Part shown: positions 43,738 through 48,424 of the stretch, one piece after another
Layout of the letters: every line of letters starts with the position of its first letter
Position numbering within the stretch: the first letter of the stretch is position 1
Assembly: GCA_902536005.1 (NCBI GenBank)
Contig: CACAVT010000003.1
Coordinates: 1 to 48,424 of the forward strand
Reading direction: 5' to 3'
Origin: an uncultured Pelagibacteraceae bacterium
GTDB taxonomy: Bacteria; Pseudomonadota; Alphaproteobacteria; Pelagibacterales; Pelagibacteraceae
DNA length: 48,424 nucleotides
Position numbers and translations under genes: made by a program
The notes under the pieces: generated by a model
The model's input: only the letters and a program-made list of their open reading frames with translations
The model's database searches: none
Told to the model about the DNA's origin: nothing

Positions 43738-44589
43738 TTACATAGAAGCGTCGAAACCAAAGTGCTTAATAGCAAGTTTACTAATAATTCCTTGTTTTCT
43801 AGCTTTATCAATTGCTTTATTAAAGTCTTTTAAGATTTTGGCATCTCTTTTTCCAATAGCACTATCGCTAGCTTGTCTTATACCAACACCTACACCATTA
43901 CCAAATGCACCACCTGAAAAAGTTGGTCCAACTAATACAACTGGTTTACCAGATTTATCTGCATAATCTGTAAATGCTACTGCTGCAGCTAAAGCAACAT
44001 CACATCTTCCAGAAGTTAGATCTAGGTTAACTTCATCTTGAGTTTTGTAGGTTCTAACATTCACACTTCCAACATCACCAGACTCTAAAAAGTTTTGGTG
44101 AATTGTTCCTGTTTGAGTACAAACAGTTTTACCAGCAAGTGCTCCTGTTAATGTCTTAAGAGCTTTTTTAACATCAGATCCACCTAATGATAAATTAATA
44201 CCTTCTGGTGTATCCATGCCCTCTAAACTTGAGCCTTTCATTACTGCTAGAGAAGCTACTTCGTCAGCATAACCTTGTGAAAAAGTAATTGTTTTTTGTC
44301 TTTCAGCAGTAATAGACATTCCAGCCATAATTGCATCAAACTTTCTCATTACTAAAGCTGGAATCATTCCATCCCAATCTTGTTCAACAATCGTACACTC
44401 ATATTTCATAATCGTACAAAGTTCTTGAGCAAGCTCGACCTCAAAACCAATAAGATTACCTGATGCATCTTTTGAATTCCACGGAGGATAAGCCCCTTCA
44501 GTTCCAATTTTTATTTTTTCAGCAGAAACATTTCCAATGATAAATAAAGAAGCAAGAACTGTTAAAATAGTTTTTTTGAATATATTCAT
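43738..44589 (-). CDS. Amino-acid ABC transporter substrate-binding protein
   Basis: Periplasmic protein of 283 residues with a signal peptide of about 23 residues (cut after VSA). The family-3 solute-binding fold shows IGTEGAYPPWNSKDASGNLIGFEVELAQEL near residues 28-57 and MRKFDAIMAGMSITAERQKTITFS near 82-105, where the Arg binds the substrate carboxylate. The TGT...GRCDVALAA region lies near 160-200. The resemblance is to the ArgT/OccT/HisJ group, so lysine, arginine, ornithine or histidine is the likely cargo. A strong AAAGGAG precedes the ATG. Confidence 0.9.
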   Translation of the reverse strand: MNIFKKTILTVLASLFIIGNVSAEKIKIGTEGAYPPWNSKDASGNLIGFEVELAQELCTIMKYECTIVEQDWDGMIPALVMRKFDAIMAGMSITAERQKTITFSQGYADEVASLAVMKGSSLEGMDTPEGINLSLGGSDVKKALKTLTGALAGKTVCTQTGTIHQNFLESGDVGSVNVRTYKTQDEVNLDLTSGRCDVALAAAVAFTDYADKSGKPVVLVGPTFSGGAFGNGVGVGIRQASDSAIGKRDAKILKDFNKAIDKARKQGIISKLAIKHFGFDASM

Positions 44590-44648
44590 TATTTTCTCCT
44601 TTAATTAGAAATAATTATTTCACAGTTTTAAAAAAGAAAAAAGAAAAA

Positions 44649-45689
44649 TTAATGATTTATTGAAGAAGAAAAATTCCAAGAACAATCAAAACTAGGTATA
44701 TAAACTCTTGATAACTTTGCATTTCCAAAGTTTTGATTAAAAACATTTAACCAATTTTCAACCTGCTGTGGTTTTTTATCCTGACTTCCTACTTGAGCAG
44801 TAATAACTCCTTTAGGTTTCAAAATTCTTACTAGAGAATCCATGTTCTTTGCTGCCAGATCAATGCAAAATTGATCATCATTAAGATCTACAAAAATATG
44901 ATCATAAGTATCGTCACTTACAGATTTAATACTTTCAAATGCATCACCCCATACACATTTCACAGAATTTTTTTCTGTTGCTTTCCTGCCAATGTTTCCA
45001 AGGTGTTTATTGCAAACATCAACTACTTCGGGATCTAGCTCATACCAATCTATAAAGTTAAAATTTTTGGAAATACATTCTCTTGCAACTCCACCATCTC
45101 CACCGCCAATAATTGCAGATCTTTCATTGTCTTTATTTAAATTTAAACCAGACCCAACAAAGGTTGAGCTATATAAATGCTCATCGGTTGAAGCTACCTG
45201 TATTTCACCATCAATAAACAAAGATTTACCAAATTGCTCTAAATCTAAAATTTCTATGTGTTGACCTACTTTAGATTTGAAATCTTCCAAAACATCATTC
45301 ACTACATATGATTTTTGTAAGCCTGGCGAACTGTAAATGTCATGATAAAGAGATTTTGTATCTCTATTAAATTCTTTTTTAACTATTCTTTTGTGTTGAA
45401 ATTCTTTCTTTATAATATCTATCGCCACAGAGGGATTAACTTTTCCACATGTAAAAAAATCAAAACTTATAATTCCTTTTTCTGGAAATGTATGAAAACT
45501 AATGTGACTTTCAGCTAATAAAGCAAGAATTGTGAAACCCTGAGGTTCAAATTTGTATTTAGATATGTTGAGAATTGTAACTTTTGCAGCTTTTGCAATA
45601 TCATTAATTACTTTCTCAAATACTGCAGGATCGTATTCTTTTGTTGTACCAATAATGTCAAGAGTTATGTGTTCTCCAACTTTAGTCAT
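44649..45689 (-). CDS. Fused S-adenosylmethionine decarboxylase - spermidine synthase (SpeD-SpeE)
   Basis: Residues 1-115 are a bacterial AdoMet decarboxylase proenzyme: the self-cleavage site is E60-S61 in AESHISFHTFPE, and His66 and Cys81 keep the exact +5 and +20 spacing of the known processing residues. From about residue 125 a spermidine-synthase-like domain follows, with GGGDGG (near 195), WYELDP, GDAFESI and FVDLNDD in place of the usual DSSDP. Both steps, AdoMet to decarboxy-AdoMet and aminopropyl transfer to putrescine, would thus be in one chain that releases MTA. The synthase part is divergent and slightly short. The start lies three bases after the aldolase gene. Confidence 0.9.
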   Translation of the reverse strand: MTKVGEHITLDIIGTTKEYDPAVFEKVINDIAKAAKVTILNISKYKFEPQGFTILALLAESHISFHTFPEKGIISFDFFTCGKVNPSVAIDIIKKEFQHKRIVKKEFNRDTKSLYHDIYSSPGLQKSYVVNDVLEDFKSKVGQHIEILDLEQFGKSLFIDGEIQVASTDEHLYSSTFVGSGLNLNKDNERSAIIGGGDGGVARECISKNFNFIDWYELDPEVVDVCNKHLGNIGRKATEKNSVKCVWGDAFESIKSVSDDTYDHIFVDLNDDQFCIDLAAKNMDSLVRILKPKGVITAQVGSQDKKPQQVENWLNVFNQNFGNAKLSRVYIPSFDCSWNFSSSINH

Positions 45690-45692
45690 TAG

Positions 45693-46325
45693 TTATCCTT
45701 TTTTATAATTCTTTGCTTTGGATAAAACTTTTTTCATTTCATTAATTGAAAGAATTTTAGGCTTACCCAATTTAAGGCTCGTTATATACTGAAGCGATAT
45801 ATTTTCAACCTCTTCAGCAAGTTCAAATGCTTTTGATAAACTTTCTTCGAATGCAATCTGTCCGTGATTTGAAATTAAACAAGCTTTTCGACCCTTTAGA
45901 GCTTTCAAAATATTTTTTGACAAATCTCTTGTTCCAAATGTTGCGTATTTTGCACATTTGATATCATGACCTCCAGCCATCGCTACCATATAATGAAAAG
46001 ACGGTATTCCTCTCTTATGAGTAGAAACTGCTGTAGCACACGTTGAGTGAGCATGAACAATTGCTTTTGCTTCTTTTTTGTTTCTGTAGATATCTTGATG
46101 AAACTTCCACTCAGATGAAGGAATTCCTTTTTTTTTATCAAAGTATCCATTTAGGGAAACAAAAACTATGTCATTGTTCTTTAATACTGAATATTTTTTT
46201 CCTGAGGGGGTAATTAAAAAACCATCTTTGTACCTTAATGAAATATTGCCAGATCTTAATGCTGATAACTTTTTTGAATTCAGCATTTTTGAATATTTTA
46301 TTATTTCAGATCTTAAATTTTTCAT
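45693..46325 (-). CDS. FucA-like class II aldolase of MTA salvage (DHAP-shunt aldolase candidate)
   Basis: The 210-residue class II aldolase/adducin protein shows SGNISLRY near residue 26, the zinc site VHAHS near residue 90 with a third His in SNHGQ near residue 154, and a catalytic-type Glu in PSSEWKFH near residue 72. The block FHYMVAMAGGHDIKCAKYATFGTR is closer to L-fuculose-phosphate aldolase than to MtnB dehydratase. With mtnP and mtnA upstream, the likely substrate is methylthioribulose-1-phosphate, giving DHAP and a methylthio-aldehyde. MtnB is the alternative. It overlaps mtnA by four bases. Confidence 0.8.
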   Translation of the reverse strand: MKNLRSEIIKYSKMLNSKKLSALRSGNISLRYKDGFLITPSGKKYSVLKNNDIVFVSLNGYFDKKKGIPSSEWKFHQDIYRNKKEAKAIVHAHSTCATAVSTHKRGIPSFHYMVAMAGGHDIKCAKYATFGTRDLSKNILKALKGRKACLISNHGQIAFEESLSKAFELAEEVENISLQYITSLKLGKPKILSINEMKKVLSKAKNYKKG

Positions 46326-47392
46326 TTAAATAATTTTTTTAAACCATCAAAAGAAGCTTCAGTAATCCCTCGTTCAGTAATTAATCCTGTTACGTATTTT
46401 GCGGGCGTAACATCAAAAGCTAAATTCTTTGCCTTGCTTTTGTTGGGGTATATCAAAACTTTCTTAATTTGATTATTCTCATCAATACCTTCGACATGAG
46501 ATAATTCCTCTGAATTTCTTTCTTCAATAGGAATATCTTTAGCATCTTTAATATTCCAATCAATTGTTGAGCTAGGAAGGGCTACATAAAAAGGAACATT
46601 ATTATCATGGGCAGCCAATGCTTTAAGATAAGTTCCAATTTTATTACAAACGTCTCCATTGGATAAAGTCCTATCAGTACCTACAATACATATATCAACT
46701 TCACCCCTCTGCATTAAAATACCCCCTGTATTATCAGCAATAATTGTGTTTGGAATTTCCTCCTCATTTAATTCATATGATGTTAAGTTTGCACCTTGAT
46801 TTCTTGGCCTTGTTTCATCTACCCATACATGAACTGGTATTCCTTTTTTATGAGCATGGTAAATTGGCGATGTTGCTGTACCCCAATTAATAGTTGCTAA
46901 CCAACCTGCATTACAATGTGTTAATATATTTACTGTGTCTTTCTTTTTATTATAAATTTCTTCAATTACTTTTAATCCATTAATACCAATATTTTCACAA
47001 AACTTTTCATCTTCATCACATATTTCTTTTGCTTCATTTAAAGCAATACTTAATAGTTGATCACTGTTAATTCCTGTTAATTTTTTTATCATTCGGTCTA
47101 CAGCCCACTTTAGATTTATAGCAGTAGGTCTTGATTGAATTAATTCTTTTGCACTTTTTTTTATAAATTCTGGATCATTATTTTCTTGTATTGCCAAAGC
47201 TAGACCATAAGCAGCTGTTCCACCAATTAGAGGTGCACCTCTTACCTCCATTATTTTAATTGCATTAATTGTATCTTTTACTGTCTTTAGTTCTTTGATT
47301 TTAAATTGGTGAGGAAGTTTTGTTTGATCAATAATCTTAACAACATTATTTTCAAACCAAATAGTTCGATACTCTTTTCCTTCTATTCTCAT
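46322..47392 (-). CDS. mtnA: Methylthioribose-1-phosphate isomerase
   Basis: Isomerises MTR-1-phosphate to MTRu-1-phosphate. The 356-residue protein, related to eIF2B, has the catalytic-Cys segment LTHCNAGWLATINWGTA near residue 158 and the Asp in CIVGTDRTLSNGDVCNKIGTY near residues 233-253. VDETRPRNQGANLTSYEL near residue 190 and the VRGAPLIGGTAAYG loop near residue 49 also fit. It overlaps mtnP and the aldolase by four bases each, so three steps are coupled. Confidence 0.95.
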   Translation of the reverse strand: MRIEGKEYRTIWFENNVVKIIDQTKLPHQFKIKELKTVKDTINAIKIMEVRGAPLIGGTAAYGLALAIQENNDPEFIKKSAKELIQSRPTAINLKWAVDRMIKKLTGINSDQLLSIALNEAKEICDEDEKFCENIGINGLKVIEEIYNKKKDTVNILTHCNAGWLATINWGTATSPIYHAHKKGIPVHVWVDETRPRNQGANLTSYELNEEEIPNTIIADNTGGILMQRGEVDICIVGTDRTLSNGDVCNKIGTYLKALAAHDNNVPFYVALPSSTIDWNIKDAKDIPIEERNSEELSHVEGIDENNQIKKVLIYPNKSKAKNLAFDVTPAKYVTGLITERGITEASFDGLKKLFK

Positions 47393-48261
47393 TTAATTAA
47401 AACTCTACCTGCTACGGTTTTTAGTTTATCTATAGTCTTTTTTGTTCTTTTTTCTGGAGCAGTAATAATTGCTACATCTAAACAATTATTTGTGGGATCA
47501 TTTGGATCAACATAACTCTCAAAATTATCAATCAAATTTTTAATCATAATTTTTGCTTTTTCTGCGTTTCCTAATAAAACTTTAATAACTTGTTGAACAT
47601 CAACATTTTCATGATCTGGATGCCAACAATCAAAATCTGTCACCATGGAGACAGATGCATATCTAATTTCTGCTTCTCTTGCTAATTTTGCCTCAGGCAT
47701 ATTTGTCATTCCAATTACATCTGCTTTCCAAGATCTATATAAATTAGACTCTGCTAATGTAGAAAATTGAGGTCCTTCCATAACTACATAAGTTCCATTT
47801 CTTTGATAGTCTATATTTGAATTTTTAATTGCCTCTTCGCATGCATTCATTAAACCAGTTGAGGTTGGATGAGCCATTGATACATGAGCTACTATCTCAT
47901 CGTCAAAAAAAGTTTTATTTCTTGCAAAAGTCCTATCTATAAATTGGTCTACAATTACAAATTTTCCAGGAGGTAAATTTTCTTTAAGAGAACCAACAGC
48001 TGATACGGAAACAATATCTGTTACACCTAACTGTTTAAGTGCATCTATATTTGCTCTAAAATTTATATTTGAAGGAGAAACAAAATGCCCTCTTCCGTGT
48101 CTTGGTAAAAAATAAACTTCCTTACTATTATATTTAGTTTTTAAAATCTGATCAGAAGGTTTTCCCCAGGGTGTTTGTAAATCAAGTAATTCTCTTTGTT
48201 TGAATTCCTCAACATCATAAAGACCACTACCACCAATTATTGCTAATTTATTTGTTGTCAT
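47389..48261 (-). CDS. mtnP: 5'-methylthioadenosine phosphorylase
   Basis: Phosphorolyses MTA to adenine and 5-methylthioribose-1-phosphate. The 290-residue PNP-family protein starts [15 protein letters not shown], with [12 protein letters not shown] near residue 28 and [22 protein letters not shown] near residues 51-72. [14 protein letters not shown] near residue 159 and the purine-site MTDFDCWH near residue 210 follow. First gene of mtnP-mtnA-aldolase-speDE. The adenine produced is the substrate of Apt, whose gene starts divergently 41 bases away. Confidence 0.94.
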   Translation of the reverse strand: MTTNKLAIIGGSGLYDVEEFKQRELLDLQTPWGKPSDQILKTKYNSKEVYFLPRHGRGHFVSPSNINFRANIDALKQLGVTDIVSVSAVGSLKENLPPGKFVIVDQFIDRTFARNKTFFDDEIVAHVSMAHPTSTGLMNACEEAIKNSNIDYQRNGTYVVMEGPQFSTLAESNLYRSWKADVIGMTNMPEAKLAREAEIRYASVSMVTDFDCWHPDHENVDVQQVIKVLLGNAEKAKIMIKNLIDNFESYVDPNDPTNNCLDVAIITAPEKRTKKTIDKLKTVAGRVLIK

Positions 48262-48302
48262 ACTTAAAAAATTATTTATTTATACTTTTATATTTAACTA
48301 TT

Positions 48303-48424
48303 ATGAATTTAAAAGATTATATTAGATCTATTCCAGATTATCCAAAAAAAGGTATTTTATTTAGAGATATAACTACCTTAATCAAAAATGAAAATGCATT
48401 TGCAGAGACAATTAATCAAATTAT
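48303..48424 (+). CDS. apt: Adenine phosphoribosyltransferase, 3'-truncated by window edge
   Basis: The first 40 residues are present: [27 protein letters not shown], the N-terminal block of bacterial Apt. The enzyme converts adenine to AMP with PRPP, so it would recycle the adenine released by the divergent mtnP. The PRPP-binding motif lies beyond the window. A TATACT (48281-48286) in the 41-base spacer is a possible -10 box. Confidence 0.9.
   Translation, partial: MNLKDYIRSIPDYPKKGILFRDITTLIKNENAFAETINQI

Noticed and set aside
44992..45264. 90-codon + strand frame opposite the speD-speE fusion
   Set aside because: Shadow frame; Ser/Pro-rich composition and no start context.
1..48424. tRNA, rRNA, CRISPR, insertion sequence or prophage
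   Set aside because: No spacer held a cloverleaf with a GTTCRANTC-type T-loop; no direct-repeat array, transposase, integrase or phage structural gene was found.

Overview
The window is a dense, strongly AT-rich stretch of an alphaproteobacterial chromosome. Gene content, small spacers, frequent ATGA/TAATG start-stop overlaps, overlapping convergent genes and Lys/Asn/Ile-rich proteins all point to a streamlined marine SAR11 bacterium ('Candidatus Pelagibacter' or a close relative). No tRNA, rRNA, insertion sequence, prophage or CRISPR array was seen. The taxonomic call is an inference from protein resemblance and architecture; no search was run.

Layout. (1) 1-5.4 kb, + strand: purine biosynthesis purB(partial)-purC-purS-purQ-purL running straight into a BolA-like gene and grxD (Fe-S handling). 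(2) 5.4-15.3 kb, - strand: rpsD with its own promoter, trmJ, a DUF1989 protein, cimA, cysS, nadE, class II DAHP synthase, glmS and a stand-alone GlmU acetyltransferase domain. (3) 15.4-19.6 kb, + strand: gph, then the methylcitrate cassette prpD-prpB-prpC. (4) 19.6-22.8 kb, - strand: nrdA-nrdB plus an unannotated 57-residue lipoprotein gene, with a recognisable promoter overlapped by an NrdR-box-like site. (5) 22.9-25.7 kb: a phosphohexomutase, a long charged coiled-coil protein, and an intergenic region holding four consecutive hairpins that end in an intrinsic terminator (candidate small RNA). (6) 25.7-35.9 kb: TauE-like permease, dusA, extended rpoZ, MFS and EamA transporters, a beta-hydroxyacid dehydrogenase, flavin- and thioredoxin-fold proteins, gamma-carbonic-anhydrase-like protein and a GT4 glycosyltransferase. 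(7) 35.9-40.2 kb: a tripartite tricarboxylate transporter tctC-tctB-tctA and a divergent AbrB-family membrane protein. (8) 40.2-44.6 kb: GT9 glycosyltransferase, a DUF6165-like protein, a PhyH dioxygenase and a polar/basic amino-acid ABC transporter lacking a local ATPase. (9) 44.6-48.4 kb: mtnP-mtnA-class II aldolase-speD/speE fusion as one tight operon, with apt starting divergently.

How the genes work together. The most coherent system is the last one. The SpeD-SpeE fusion would make spermidine and release methylthioadenosine (MTA). MtnP would phosphorolyse MTA, and Apt would recycle the adenine. MtnA would isomerise the methylthioribose-1-phosphate. A FucA-like class II aldolase would then most plausibly split the product to DHAP plus a methylthio-aldehyde (a 'DHAP shunt') instead of running the classical methionine salvage pathway. 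glmS, the GlmU acetyltransferase and the phosphohexomutase cover parts of UDP-GlcNAc synthesis. prpDBC handles propionyl-CoA. cimA supplies isoleucine precursors.

The observations I would look at first are the four-hairpin RNA locus (25533-25680), the MTA/DHAP-shunt operon, the probable homopolymer frameshift at the end of the DAHP synthase gene, the stand-alone GlmU acetyltransferase, the DUF1989 protein and the hidden lipoprotein gene behind nrdB.
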